Assembly: GCA_041391505.1 (NCBI GenBank)
Contig: JAWKNW010000035.1
Coordinates: forward strand, 1-43,545
Direction of reading: 5' to 3'
Source: Rhodothermales bacterium
GTDB lineage: Bacteria > Bacteroidota > Rhodothermia > Rhodothermales > JAHQVL01
Length of the DNA: 43,545 bases
The notes under the pieces were generated by a model. It saw only the letters and a program-made list of their open reading frames with translations. It ran no database searches and was not told the origin of the DNA. Positions 16,642-25,636 of this stretch are shown here, one piece after another (within the stretch, counting starts at the first letter, position 1; every line of letters starts with the position of its first letter). Made by a program: the position numbers and the translations under genes.

Positions 16642-17241
16642 TCAGGATGCCGGCGCTTCGCGCATCACGGCCTCCTCCCGACCGATTGGCGGGAAGGGAG
16701 CCAGAATCCGACTCACCGCCTCGTCGATGCGGCTGCGCGCCAGAACCGGGTCGCCGACGGCGCCGCGGGCCGAGCCGCGCCAGACCAGTTCATTGGTGCC
16801 GGCGTCGACGATGTCGATCACCAGAGTCCCCTCCTCGTAGGCATCCACATACACAAACCCCCACGCCACCGGAGGATACCGGCGGTAGCGCGGATACCGG
16901 TGATAGCGGGGATAGTAGTAGCCCCAGGTGTCGATATAGGACCGCGTGAGCTGGCGTTCGACCGATGCGTGATAGACCACGTAGAAATCCGGATCTTCAT
17001 CGACCTTGTCGAACCCCTTCCCGATCAGTTCGCGTTCGATGGACTTCTTGATGGTCAGCGCCATCGAAGGGTAGCTGATGAGAGGGTCCTCGATGTGGCC
17101 GGGCGGCGCCAGCCAGTCGAACGACGCGTAGTGCGAGAAGTCCGTCTCGGCGTCGTAGTCATAGGTGATGTATTTCGTCGGCGAACAACTGACCAGGCCG
17201 GCGACGAGCAGGATGCCGAGTAGGCGTTGGATAGCGTTCAT
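16642..17241 (-). CDS. DUF4136 lipoprotein
   Basis: A 199-residue lipoprotein (lipobox LVSC, Cys about 19) followed by a DUF4136 domain: ITYDYDAETDFSHYASFDW at the start, SIERELIGKGF, PDFYVVYHASV, and the C-terminal LVIDIVDAGTNELVWRGSA. Between them is a tyrosine/arginine/proline-rich stretch (about 127-147, RYHRYPRYRRYPP). The family is widespread in Bacteroidota and Proteobacteria outer membranes; its function is not known. It is transcribed away from the gene at 17458. Confidence 0.88.
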   Translation of the reverse strand: MNAIQRLLGILLVAGLVSCSPTKYITYDYDAETDFSHYASFDWLAPPGHIEDPLISYPSMALTIKKSIERELIGKGFDKVDEDPDFYVVYHASVERQLTRSYIDTWGYYYPRYHRYPRYRRYPPVAWGFVYVDAYEEGTLVIDIVDAGTNELVWRGSARGAVGDPVLARSRIDEAVSRILAPFPPIGREEAVMREAPAS

Positions 17242-17457
17242 GGCGTTACCTCCGGGTATGTGGGCGCTTCAGGGATAGAGCGAGCCCTTTACACAGGATA
17301 CAAGCGAGGCCGCCGCCCGACTGACGGATCGCCGCCGATATCGATGACGGGGCGGCAGGGGGATGCGTATGGGGAAATTCCGCCGGCCATGCGCAACCGG
17401 GCGCTTGGCCCTGCGTCGAGCAAGACGTACCTTGGGCTAACCCATTGCCGCGCCGCC

Positions 17458-18234
17458 ATGAAAAAGACCTTCACCGAAAACGAGGCCCAGCGGATCTTCG
17501 CTCTCGCCGCCGAGCGGCAGCAGCGTACGGCTGAGCCCGAGCCGACGCAGCTTACCCTCGCCGATCTCGAGGAGGCCGGCCGCGCCGCCGGCATCGACGC
17601 GGCGCACATCCGCGCCGCCGCCGCCGACCTGATGCATCCGGACCGCCTGCCTGTCCTCAACGACGTCCTCGGCGTGCCGGCGGAAGTACGGGTGACTGCC
17701 GTGCTGCCCGATGTGTCGTTCGAGGATGCCTGGAGCGACGCCCTGCAGCGACTCCGTGACTACACGGGCAAAATGGGCCTCATCGAATCGACGTCGACGG
17801 GCCGGCTATGGAAAAGCGCCGCGGACGCCGTACAGGGTCCGACCCGGCTGCTCGTCGAGCAGGAGGAAACGGGGGTGCGGGTGACGATCGAATCCAATCG
17901 AACAAAGAAACTGACGGGCACGCTGATCGGAGCCGGCCTGTTCATGGCCGTGGCGCTGGGCATCGCGCTGGTAAGCGTGACGAGCGGCAACGGGGAAGAA
18001 CTGTTCGTGTCGGCCCTGTTTGTATTGATCAGCCTGGCGGTGGCGGGAAGCGCGTGGTTCAAGGAACGCCGCACCGGAAGACGCGACGCGGCCAACCTGC
18101 CGCAGCTCCTGGCCGAGATCCAGCGCGCGCATCGGACGGACGGCATCGCGCCGGCGCCCCGGATCGGGCTGGAGGATGCGGAGGACGAGCGCGAGGCGTC
18201 AGGCGTGCGGGCCGGCCGGCGGGTCGCCGAGTAA
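17458..18234 (+). CDS. two-TM membrane protein, unknown function
   Basis: The 258-residue protein starts MKKTFTENEAQRIFALAAER, a helical domain with LTLADLEEAGRAAGIDAAHI that recurs in many predicted bacterial membrane proteins. A middle region (80-155) is soluble, then two TM helices lie near 165-185 and 190-208, followed by a charged tail. The open frame extends to 17227, but ATG 17458 fits the conserved N-terminus. I recognise no catalytic motif. The REP-like elements lie directly downstream. Confidence 0.75.
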   Translation: MKKTFTENEAQRIFALAAERQQRTAEPEPTQLTLADLEEAGRAAGIDAAHIRAAAADLMHPDRLPVLNDVLGVPAEVRVTAVLPDVSFEDAWSDALQRLRDYTGKMGLIESTSTGRLWKSAADAVQGPTRLLVEQEETGVRVTIESNRTKKLTGTLIGAGLFMAVALGIALVSVTSGNGEELFVSALFVLISLAVAGSAWFKERRTGRRDAANLPQLLAEIQRAHRTDGIAPAPRIGLEDAEDEREASGVRAGRRVAE

Positions 18235-18258
18235 GGCGTATGTCGGGGCAGCCCAGAC

Positions 18259-18299
18259 GTAGGTCGGGTTAGGTCCCCATCAGGGACCGTAACCCGACA
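18259..18299. repeat. REP-like element A (GTAGGTCGGGTTA hairpin)
   Basis: GTAGGTCGGGTTA is followed by a GGTCCC/GGGACC arm and TAACCCGACA, so the whole can fold into a hairpin. It is the inverted partner of the element at 18380-18411. Confidence 0.85.
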
Positions 18300-18379
18300 A
18301 CAATGCGATACCGAACCAACGCGCGCCCCCAATATCCTTGCGAGGGTTTTGCCGGTTAATGACAGAGGTGGGATACGGG

Positions 18380-18411
18380 TGTCGGGTTACGCTGCGCTAA
18401 CCCGACCTACG
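18380..18411. repeat. REP-like element B, inverted relative to A
   Basis: TGTCGGGTTA and TAACCCGACCTAC flank CGCTGCGC. Read on the other strand it is GTAGGTCGGGTTAGCGC..., the same outer arms as element A. Together A and B form an inverted pair 80 bp apart between two convergent genes, like the BIME pairs of gamma-proteobacterial REP sequences. Confidence 0.85.
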
Positions 18412-18431
18412 GCTACACTAACATGCAATGC

Positions 18432-18812
18432 TCAGGCCCCCAGCAACGCCTGCGAGAGCTTCATCCCCACCCACACCAGCAGCATGCCGGCGGCGACGCT
18501 TCCCGCCGCGTTGAGCAACAACAACCCCATCTGCCCCTCCCTCCACAACATCACGCTGTCGAGGCTGAACGTCGAAAACGTCGTGTACGACCCCAGGAAT
18601 CCGACAAAGAGCAGGAGACGGGCCGTCTCGCCCAGAGGCAGTCTGTCCGCCAGCGGCGCGAGAAAGCCGATGAGCAGGCAACCGACGAGGTTGGCCGTCC
18701 AGGTAGCCAGCGGGGCGCGGCTTTCGACGAGGCGAATCACGGTGAGGGACGTGCCGTAGCGCGCCATCGCGCCGAGCGCTCCTCCGAGAGCGACGATCAA
18801 AAAGTTTGACAT
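18432..18812 (-). CDS. crcB: fluoride channel CrcB/Fluc
   Basis: CrcB exports fluoride passively as a dual-topology dimer in the inner membrane. The 126-residue protein has four TM segments and the family motifs LGGALGAMARYG (about 9-20), NLVGCLLIGF (about 44-53) and GFLGSYTTFSTFSLDS (about 75-90) with the pore-lining phenylalanines and the central Na site. ATG 18812 begins MSNFLIVALGGALG, the standard opening; the open frame above it is not conserved. I see no fluoride riboswitch in the leader. Confidence 0.94.
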   Translation of the reverse strand: MSNFLIVALGGALGAMARYGTSLTVIRLVESRAPLATWTANLVGCLLIGFLAPLADRLPLGETARLLLFVGFLGSYTTFSTFSLDSVMLWREGQMGLLLLNAAGSVAAGMLLVWVGMKLSQALLGA

Positions 18813-19113
18813 GCGTATTCGATGCAGGGTTTGACGGACACCAAAATAGACATCCGCCCGAAGAGAATCGCGTCCGATCGGTGGTTTAGCACGGCATGGT
18901 GCGATGGATATGGGATGCAAGATGCCGGCTTTCCCCAGAAAAACGGGCCTATGATCGGAGATCCTCCATCCTGTATCGGATAATCGAAACGCCTGGTGCA
19001 TAACATCCCTGTGGCACTGGCCCTGCATTTTGCGATGGGCATTTTGCAATTTGCCCTTGCGCAAGCGTAACATCCCCACGCTGAACGTTGTCCCACTCGA
19101 CCCTATCTACGCG
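18813..19113. other. divergent intergenic region crcB / FAH gene
   Basis: This 301-bp region holds the promoters of two divergent genes. Near 19023-19058 the words GCATTTTGCGATGG and GCATTTTGCAATTTGCCC form a small direct repeat, again with short-word character. I cannot identify a riboswitch, operator or terminator. Confidence 0.5.
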
Positions 19114-19971
19114 ATGAAACTGATTCGCTTTGGTGAACCCGGCCAGGAACGTCCTGGCGTGCTGTTGGAAGATGGCCGGATGATCGACGCCGGCGCCGTC
19201 GCCGACGACTACGACGAAGCATTCTTCGCCGGCGGCGGCCTCGACCTGCTCGATGCCTGGCTGCCCGTCCACGCCGCATCCGCCCCTACCGTCCCCGCCG
19301 GCACCCGCCTCGGCCCGCCCGTCGCGCGTCCGGGCAAGATCGTCTGCATCGGCCTCAACTATGTCGACCATGCCCGCGAGTCGGGCGCGCAGCCGCCGGC
19401 TGAACCGATCATCTTTTTTAAGGCCACCTCCGCCATCGTGGGCCCCAACGACGATCTGGTCATCCCCAAAAACAGCGAAAAGACGGACTGGGAAGTCGAA
19501 CTCGCTATTGTGATCGGCAAAAAGGCCACCCACGTCAGGCGCGAGGATGCCGAAGACTACATCGCCGGCTATGTGCTCCACAACGACTACAGCGAGCGCG
19601 CCTTCCAGCTCGAACGCGGCGGGCAGTGGGTGAAAGGCAAAAGCTGCGACACGTTCGCCCCGCTCGGCCCGCACCTCACTACGAAGGACGAGATCGAACA
19701 CGTAGACCGCCTCCGGATGTGGCTCAAGGTCAACGGCGAGTTCAAGCAGCAGGGCAACACGGCGGACATGATCTTTGACGTACCGACTCTCGTGAGCTAC
19801 CTCAGCCAGTTCATGAGCCTGTTGCCCGGCGACATCATCTCCACCGGGACGCCGGCCGGCGTAGGGATGGGCTTCAAGCCGTCGCAGTACCTCAAACCGG
19901 GCGACGTCGTCGAACTCGGCATCGACGGCCTGGGAAGCTCTCGGCAGCGCGCCGTCGCCTACGCGGATTGA
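19114..19971 (+). CDS. fumarylacetoacetate hydrolase family protein
   Basis: The 285-residue enzyme has a small N-terminal domain (MKLIRFGEPGQERPGVL) and a FAH catalytic domain from about residue 70: KIVCIGLNYVDHARESG, PIIFFKATSAIVGPND, the metal-ligand segment DWEVELAIVIGKKA (two acidic residues), GYVLHNDYSERAFQ with the third, GKSCDTFAPLGP and GDIISTGTPAGVGMG. The layout matches 2-keto-3-deoxy-L-fuconate hydrolase, ureidoglycolate lyase and hydroxyhepta-dienedioate isomerase annotations, which cannot be told apart here. A role in sugar acid breakdown would fit the glycan genes nearby, but that is an inference. Confidence 0.9.
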   Translation: MKLIRFGEPGQERPGVLLEDGRMIDAGAVADDYDEAFFAGGGLDLLDAWLPVHAASAPTVPAGTRLGPPVARPGKIVCIGLNYVDHARESGAQPPAEPIIFFKATSAIVGPNDDLVIPKNSEKTDWEVELAIVIGKKATHVRREDAEDYIAGYVLHNDYSERAFQLERGGQWVKGKSCDTFAPLGPHLTTKDEIEHVDRLRMWLKVNGEFKQQGNTADMIFDVPTLVSYLSQFMSLLPGDIISTGTPAGVGMGFKPSQYLKPGDVVELGIDGLGSSRQRAVAYAD

Positions 19972-20010
19972 CGCGGTTTCATCCTCTCAGCACGCCTTGA
20001 GCGCCCCACT

Positions 20011-21495
20011 ATGTCGACTCCCACCAACCCGCCCACCACGCTCCTGGCCACGCTCGCGAAGCTGGGACCGGGGATGATCATCGCCGGCTCCATCGTCGGG
20101 TCCGGCGAGCTGATCGCGACGACGAAGGTCGGCGCCGAGGCCGGCTTCTGGCTGCTCTGGCTCATCATCGCCGGCTGCGTGATCAAGGTGTTCACGCAGG
20201 TCGAGATGGGGCGCTACACGATAACCTGGAGCGAAACGCCGCTCGAGGCGCTCAACAAGGTGCCGGGCCCCCGCTGGAAGGTAAACTGGGTTGTGTGGTA
20301 CTGGGCGGTGATGACGCTCCTGATCATCTCGCAACAGGGCGGTATCGTAGGCGGCGTCGGCCAGGCGCTCGCGATCAGCCAGCCCCTGACCGAGCAGGGC
20401 GAAACGTACAACGACATCCAGAACGAACGCGTGCGCGCCCAGGTGGAGCTGGCGATGGGCACGGGCGACCGTGCGGCGGCCCAGGAGCGTTTCGATGCCG
20501 CCACACTGGCCGCCGGCGACCTGGCGACCCCGCGGGATGCGTATCTGTGGGCGACGATCATCGCCGTGGCCACGTCCGTCTTGATGTATTTCGGACGCTT
20601 CGGCCTGATCCAGGCGGTGTCGACCGTGCTCGTGGCGCTGTTCACCCTGATCACGGTGGTGACGCTCATCCTCCTCCAGTTCACCGACTGGGCCGTGACG
20701 GGCTCCGAGTTCGCCCGCGGACTCACCTTCTCCCTCCCGCCCGCCGGCGAGGCCGACGGCATCAACCCGATGGTGACCGCGCTCGCGGCGTTCGGGATCA
20801 TCGGGATGGGCGCCGGCGAGCTGCTGATGTACCCGTACTGGTGCCTCGAAAAAGGCTACGCGCGAAGCACCGGCCGGCGGGACGACTCGCCGCAGTGGCT
20901 CGACCGCGCGAAGGGCTGGATCCACGTGCTCCAGCTCGACGCCTGGCTCTCCGCCGTCGTCTACACCTTCGCCACCGTCGCCTTCTATCTCCTCGGCGCG
21001 GCAGTGCTGTGGCGGACGGGCCTCAACCCGGCCGGCGGCGACATGGTGCGCACGCTCGCCGAAATGTACGTCCCGGTCTTCGGCTCCTGGTCGCACGGCG
21101 TCTTCCTGTTCGGCGCGTTCGCCGTGCTGTACTCGACGTTTTTCGTCGTGGCCGCCGGCTACAGCCGGCTGGTGGCGGACGGGCTCGGCCTATTCGGGCT
21201 CCACGACGGCTCCGAGGCGACCCGCATGCGCTGGACCAGATGGATCAGCTGCGTGTGGCCGTTCCTCGCGCTCGGCACCTACCTCTTCTTCCAGGCCCCG
21301 GTGGCGATGGTGCTCGCCAGCGGCGTCGCACAGGCCGTCATGCTCCCGATGCTGGGGATCGCCGCGCTGTTCTTCCGGTACCGCCGGGCCGACGAACGGC
21401 TGCTGCCGGGCAAACTCTGGGACGTGATGCTGTGGATCTCGTGCCTGGGTTTTCTGGTCGCCGGCGCCTGGTCCCTGTACAACACGCTGGCGTGA
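20011..21495 (+). CDS. Nramp-like transporter without the canonical metal-binding motifs
   Basis: The 494-residue protein has 11 or so TM segments and the general Nramp build: LGPGMIIAGSIVGSGELIATT as TM1, VEMGRYT in TM2-3, and a GIIGMGAGELLMYPYW TM6. The DPGN motif that coordinates Mn/Fe in TM1 is replaced by GSGE (30-33), and the TM6 MPH motif by MYPYW (273-277). A hydrophilic insertion of about 50 residues (about 127-180, rich in E, Q, R and D) sits between TM3 and TM4. The family is known to include magnesium and aluminium carriers with changed sites, and many uncharacterised planctomycete and Bacteroidota members. The substrate is therefore open. The gene follows the FAH gene by 39 bp. 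Confidence 0.8.
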   Translation: MSTPTNPPTTLLATLAKLGPGMIIAGSIVGSGELIATTKVGAEAGFWLLWLIIAGCVIKVFTQVEMGRYTITWSETPLEALNKVPGPRWKVNWVVWYWAVMTLLIISQQGGIVGGVGQALAISQPLTEQGETYNDIQNERVRAQVELAMGTGDRAAAQERFDAATLAAGDLATPRDAYLWATIIAVATSVLMYFGRFGLIQAVSTVLVALFTLITVVTLILLQFTDWAVTGSEFARGLTFSLPPAGEADGINPMVTALAAFGIIGMGAGELLMYPYWCLEKGYARSTGRRDDSPQWLDRAKGWIHVLQLDAWLSAVVYTFATVAFYLLGAAVLWRTGLNPAGGDMVRTLAEMYVPVFGSWSHGVFLFGAFAVLYSTFFVVAAGYSRLVADGLGLFGLHDGSEATRMRWTRWISCVWPFLALGTYLFFQAPVAMVLASGVAQAVMLPMLGIAALFFRYRRADERLLPGKLWDVMLWISCLGFLVAGAWSLYNTLA

Positions 21496-21525
21496 CGGCG
21501 GGGGCGGACGCACAATCAGGCGTCC

Positions 21526-22566
21526 CTACGGGGCGACGGGGATGCCTTTTTCCTTCAGGTAGGCCTCGCCGCGGCCTTTGATGTTTTCGTCCCAGTACTG
21601 CATCCATGAGGCGCCCTCGTCGGCGAGCCGGACCCAGTCGACGTCCATCGGACGCAGGTCCGCCTGACGCACCCAATCCGGCAACGACTCCGGCTGGATG
21701 TCCGTCCGCGTGGGGATGCGGTAGAACAGCCGGGACTGGTAGACCATCGCGCTGTCCGATGTCGCCATCTCGTAGAACTGGCGCGCTCGCGCGAGATTGG
21801 GGCCGTTCTTGACGAGTGCGATGCCGTCGGTGAGGACCGGGGTGCCGCTCGCCGGCACGAACCAGCCGAAAGGGTAGCCGTTGTCGCTCATCTGCAGGAA
21901 GATGTCGGGCATGTTCCAGAGCGTCACCTCCCCTTCCTCGCGCGCCAGTTTGAGGTAGAGCTGCGTCGGGTCGGCCGTATAGGTTTTGGTATTCATGTCC
22001 AGCCGCGCCAGCCAGGCGTAGCCGTCTTCCAGCGTCGGTTGCCGCATGATCATGGCCCCGAAAATGGTGCGCATCGTCGCGGAATCGAGGGGATAGCGGA
22101 TGAGGATCCGATCTTTCCATTTCGGATCGAGCAGGTCGTCCCAATCGAGCGGCAACTCGGTATCCGGCAGCGTGCGGCTGTTAAAGGCGATCACCTCCGG
22201 GGTGTAGAACGTGCCGTACCAGAGGTCTTCGCCGCTCCGCGCCTGCGTGTCGATGTGGTCCGCCCAGGTTGGTCGGTAGGGTTCGAGCAGTCCTTCCGCG
22301 CCGGCACGTTCGAAGGCGACGTTCGACCCGCCCCACCACAGGCTCGCCTGCGGCCGCGCGCGCTCGGTCCGGATGCGGTCGTACGCATTCTGACCGCCCA
22401 TGTCGAGCCACTGGACGTCGACGTCCGGATGCGCCTCCTCAAAGATCCGCTCGAAGGCCGACAGCATCTCCTTTCCGTGGGGCGAATAGATGACGAGGGT
22501 TTCTTTCTTCGATTCCGACGCACAGCCGGCGAACAGGAGGATGGCGACGAACAGGGTGTGCTTCAT
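21526..22566 (-). CDS. extracellular solute-binding lipoprotein, iron(III)/spermidine-type
   Basis: A 346-residue binding protein with lipobox LLFAGC (Cys about 15). LVIYSPHGKEMLSAFERIFEE is the standard opening of cluster D/F binding proteins for Fe(III), 2-aminoethylphosphonate or polyamines. Further matches are QASLWWGGSN, DLWYGTFYTPEVIAFNSR, DWDDLLDPKWKDRI, and VTLWNMPDIF. ATG 22566 puts the signal at the start; the frame is open to 22656. No permease or ATPase gene adjoins it, so the transporter is encoded elsewhere or the protein works alone. It is convergent with the Nramp-like gene, and both could handle metals. Confidence 0.87.
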   Translation of the reverse strand: MKHTLFVAILLFAGCASESKKETLVIYSPHGKEMLSAFERIFEEAHPDVDVQWLDMGGQNAYDRIRTERARPQASLWWGGSNVAFERAGAEGLLEPYRPTWADHIDTQARSGEDLWYGTFYTPEVIAFNSRTLPDTELPLDWDDLLDPKWKDRILIRYPLDSATMRTIFGAMIMRQPTLEDGYAWLARLDMNTKTYTADPTQLYLKLAREEGEVTLWNMPDIFLQMSDNGYPFGWFVPASGTPVLTDGIALVKNGPNLARARQFYEMATSDSAMVYQSRLFYRIPTRTDIQPESLPDWVRQADLRPMDVDWVRLADEGASWMQYWDENIKGRGEAYLKEKGIPVAP

Positions 22567-22615
22567 GAGGGATGGTGGGGTGAGGAAACAGGTGACGCAG
22601 GCTTCGGCCGGCGCA

Positions 22616-23173
22616 TCAATTCTTGAACCGCTCGCTTTCAGGCAACGCACAGACATCCGTATCCGTTTCCAGCCTGTTCATTCCCGTTAACCAGCACTCG
22701 TCGAATACCGAACAATAACACATACTCACGCGGAACGTTTGGATCGTCCTGGCGATCGACGCGGCATGCTCGGGCGGCACATTGACGATCACCACGGAAC
22801 CGTTAGCAGGAATCACACGCCCTCCTATCGTCCCGAAGTTAAAGGTGAACTCCTCGCCCAATCCAAGCCGGTCCCAGAGCTCGGCCCAGGAATGGACCAG
22901 CTCCTCATTCACAACCACGCGCACTGGGCCGATGCGGGCCGGTCCGACGCCCGTATTGACGGCCGTCAGGCGATACCCGGACACGCCGCGTTCCAGGAGC
23001 ACCTCTACATTGGGCCAGACGGACATGCGTTGCTGCACCCGCATCAGATGCGCCTGGTAGATGGATACCGATACGGCGCACATGCTCAAGATGATGGCGG
23101 AAAAACCAATCAGCGAATCCGATCGTTGCCACCAGCGCACCGGCCGGCTTTCATGCGGTATCGGGTCAGGCAT
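22616..23173 (-). CDS. single-TM protein of unknown function
   Basis: The 185-residue product has one TM near residues 22-45 (SLIGFSAIILSMCAVSVSI) followed by an extracytoplasmic beta-rich part with VWPNVEVLLERG, LTAVNTGVGPARIGPVRVVV and GSVVIVNVPP. The pattern of a helix plus RMSVWPNVEV and NTGVGPA is shared by many small bacterial membrane proteins of unknown role. ATG 23173 has GGAG at a good distance and begins 14 bp after the uvrD stop, so the two are cotranscribed. Confidence 0.75.
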   Translation of the reverse strand: MPDPIPHESRPVRWWQRSDSLIGFSAIILSMCAVSVSIYQAHLMRVQQRMSVWPNVEVLLERGVSGYRLTAVNTGVGPARIGPVRVVVNEELVHSWAELWDRLGLGEEFTFNFGTIGGRVIPANGSVVIVNVPPEHAASIARTIQTFRVSMCYCSVFDECWLTGMNRLETDTDVCALPESERFKN

Positions 23174-23187
23174 GGCGCGCTCCAACG

Positions 23188-25509
23188 TTATTCGACCAGA
23201 CGCAGCTTCGCGAACTTCAGCGCCAGCTTCTTCTGCCCGACTTCCTTGAAAAAGACCGTCGCGCGCGCCTGGTCGCCCTGCCCCTCCATCGACAGCACCT
23301 TCCCCTCGCCGAACTGTTCGTGCTCGACGACGACGCCGGGGACGATGCGGCCGCCTTCGGTCTCGTCGTAGACGATGCGGCGATCGCCTGTTTTTTTGGC
23401 CGGCGGCTTCGGCTTCGGCGTCGTCAGGCTTTCGCGGTAATAGTGCGGATCGAGCCGTTCGTACGCGATGGTGCGTTTTTCGGTCGCCTGGAACCGGTTC
23501 GGGCGCTGCTCGAGCGACTCGCCGGCCTCGGTGAGCAATACGCTCGCATCGACCTCCTCGAGGAAGCGGCTCCGCATGCTCGAGGTCGTCTCGCCGTAGC
23601 GGAAACGGCTCCGCGCGAAGGAGAGAAACAGGTGCGACTTCGCCCGCGTCGCGCCGACGTAGAACAGCCGGCGCTCTTCCTCCAGCTCCTTGCGCTCCTG
23701 CGTGGCGTTGGCGAGGGGGAACAGGCCTTCCTCCAGGCCGGCGACAAAAACGACCTCGAACTCCAGCCCCTTCGAGGCATGCAGCGTCATCAGTGTGACC
23801 CGCTCGTCACGGTTGTCGGTCGCGTCCTGGTCGGTGAACAGCGACACCTGCTGGAGGAACGCGCTGAGCGAAGCCGTATCGCGCTCCAGCGCGGTGTATT
23901 CGGCGATGGCGTTGATGAGCTCCTGCACGTTTTCCCAGCGGACGAGCCCTTCCTGCGTCCCCTCGTCCCGGAGATCGGACAGGATGCCGGACTCCTTGAT
24001 GAGTTCGCGCGCCACCTCGTCGGCCGGCCGATCGAAGGCCTGCGCCATGTAGGGCTTCACCATGTCGCGGAAGGCCGCGACGAGCCCTTGCGTCCGCGTC
24101 GGCAGCCCGATTTCGGGCAGCCGTTCGAGCGCCTCCCAGGCAGAGATGCCCTGGCGCTCGGCAAAGCCGAAGATCTCTTCCTGCGTCTTCGCGCCGATCC
24201 CGCGCACCGGATAGTTGATCACCCGCCGCAGACTCGCCACGTCGTTCGGGTTGACGGCCAGACGCAGATACGCCAGCACATCCTTGATTTCTCGCCGCTG
24301 GTAAAACGACATCCCGCCGACGACCCGATACGGGATGCCGCCGCGGCGGAGCGCGTCTTCGAGGGAGCGGCTCTGCGCGTTGGTGCGGTAGAGGACGGCG
24401 AAATCGGTAAACCGGTAGCCGGCGCGCACGCCGAGGTCGCGAATCCGGCGCTCGATCTTCTGCGCCTCGTCCTTCTCCGACACGGCCTCCATCAGCACGA
24501 TCGGCGTCCCGTCACCGTTTTCGGTCCACAACGTTTTTTCGAGCTGGTCCTTGTTGTGCCCGATGATCGAATCGGCCAGGCGGAGGATGCGCTTCGAAGA
24601 CCGGTAGCTCTGTTCGAGCCGGATCGTGACGGCGTTGGGGTAATCCCGCTGGAACGAGAGGATATTCCCGATGTCCGCGCCGCGGAAGGCGTAGATGCTC
24701 TGGGCGTCGTCGCCCACGACGCAGATGTTCTTGTGCCGCTCGGCGAGCGTCTTCGTCAGCAGGTACTGGGCGTGGTTGGTGTCCTGGTATTCGTCGATGT
24801 GGATAAACGACCAGCGGTTCTGATATTTTTCGAGGATGTCTGGCCGCAGCCGGAACAGTTCGATGGGTTTGATGAGGAGATCATCAAAATCCATCGCATT
24901 GGCGCGCTTGAGGGTCTCTACGTAGGGCTTATAGATGCGCGCGGCGAGGTCCTGATTATTCGTCGAGGCCAACCGCTGGTACTCGTCCGGCCCCACCATC
25001 TGGTTCTTGGCGCTCGAAATCAAAAACAGCATCGAGCGGGGGCTGAACTGCCGGGTGTCGATGTTGAGCGACCCCATGAGTTCCCGGATGATGCGTTCGG
25101 CGTCCTCGGTGTCGTAGATGGAGAAGTCGCGCGAGTACCCGAGCGCCTCGGCCTCCACGCGCATCATGCGGGCGAAGGTGGAGTGGAACGTGCCCATCCA
25201 CATCCCGCCGGCCAGATCCGCCCCCACCAGCTTTTCGATGCGCTCCTTCATCTCCCGCGCCGCCTTGTTCGTGAAGGTGAGCGAGAGAATCTGATACGGC
25301 CGGGCCTTGTTCGTCGCCAGCAGGTAGGCGATGCGGTGCGTGAGCGTACGCGTCTTGCCCGACCCCGGGCCGGCGACGATCATCACCGGGCCATCCGTGG
25401 CCCGGACGGCCTCCTGCTGCCGCTCGTTGAGCCCCTGGAGAATCTGATCTGCCTGAATGGCCGGCGCCGGCGTCGCCTCGGCGTCGAAATCCAATCGGTA
25501 CTGCCGCAT
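23188..25509 (-). CDS. pcrA: UvrD/PcrA-type DNA helicase
   Basis: An SF1A 3'-5' helicase of 773 residues for repair and removal of proteins from DNA. In order: Q motif LNERQQEAV (27-35), Walker A AGPGSGKT (46-53), motif Ia LTFTNKAAREMKERI, GTFHSTFARMMR, Walker B FIHIDEYQDTN, motif III VVGDDAQSIYAFRGA, motif IV RLEQSYRS, motif V VTLMTLHASKGLEF, motif VI RLFYVGATRAK, and a Tudor-like C-terminal domain (VEHEQFGEGKVLSMEG...). The length is normal for PcrA. ATG 25509 (MRQYRLDF) is the first in-frame start. No indel interrupts it. Confidence 0.95.
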   Translation of the reverse strand: MRQYRLDFDAEATPAPAIQADQILQGLNERQQEAVRATDGPVMIVAGPGSGKTRTLTHRIAYLLATNKARPYQILSLTFTNKAAREMKERIEKLVGADLAGGMWMGTFHSTFARMMRVEAEALGYSRDFSIYDTEDAERIIRELMGSLNIDTRQFSPRSMLFLISSAKNQMVGPDEYQRLASTNNQDLAARIYKPYVETLKRANAMDFDDLLIKPIELFRLRPDILEKYQNRWSFIHIDEYQDTNHAQYLLTKTLAERHKNICVVGDDAQSIYAFRGADIGNILSFQRDYPNAVTIRLEQSYRSSKRILRLADSIIGHNKDQLEKTLWTENGDGTPIVLMEAVSEKDEAQKIERRIRDLGVRAGYRFTDFAVLYRTNAQSRSLEDALRRGGIPYRVVGGMSFYQRREIKDVLAYLRLAVNPNDVASLRRVINYPVRGIGAKTQEEIFGFAERQGISAWEALERLPEIGLPTRTQGLVAAFRDMVKPYMAQAFDRPADEVARELIKESGILSDLRDEGTQEGLVRWENVQELINAIAEYTALERDTASLSAFLQQVSLFTDQDATDNRDERVTLMTLHASKGLEFEVVFVAGLEEGLFPLANATQERKELEEERRLFYVGATRAKSHLFLSFARSRFRYGETTSSMRSRFLEEVDASVLLTEAGESLEQRPNRFQATEKRTIAYERLDPHYYRESLTTPKPKPPAKKTGDRRIVYDETEGGRIVPGVVVEHEQFGEGKVLSMEGQGDQARATVFFKEVGQKKLALKFAKLRLVE

Positions 25510-25636
25510 GAACCTGTGCTGCGCAAAATGGAAGAGGACGAAGGGATCTCAAGATACCGAAATTCGTCCACCCGAACCGCCCGGCCAGATGAAAAAGTGG
25601 CGGGGTGCGCGACCGACTCCGTTCGCTGCGACAGCG

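Noticed and set aside
18813..19000. Fluoride riboswitch upstream of crcB
   Set aside because: The conserved aptamer core and its hairpin order were looked for on the minus strand and not found.
21496..21525. Hairpin GGACGC/GCGTCC between the Nramp-like and binding-protein genes as a terminator
   Set aside because: Only a six-base stem without a T tract; too weak to call.
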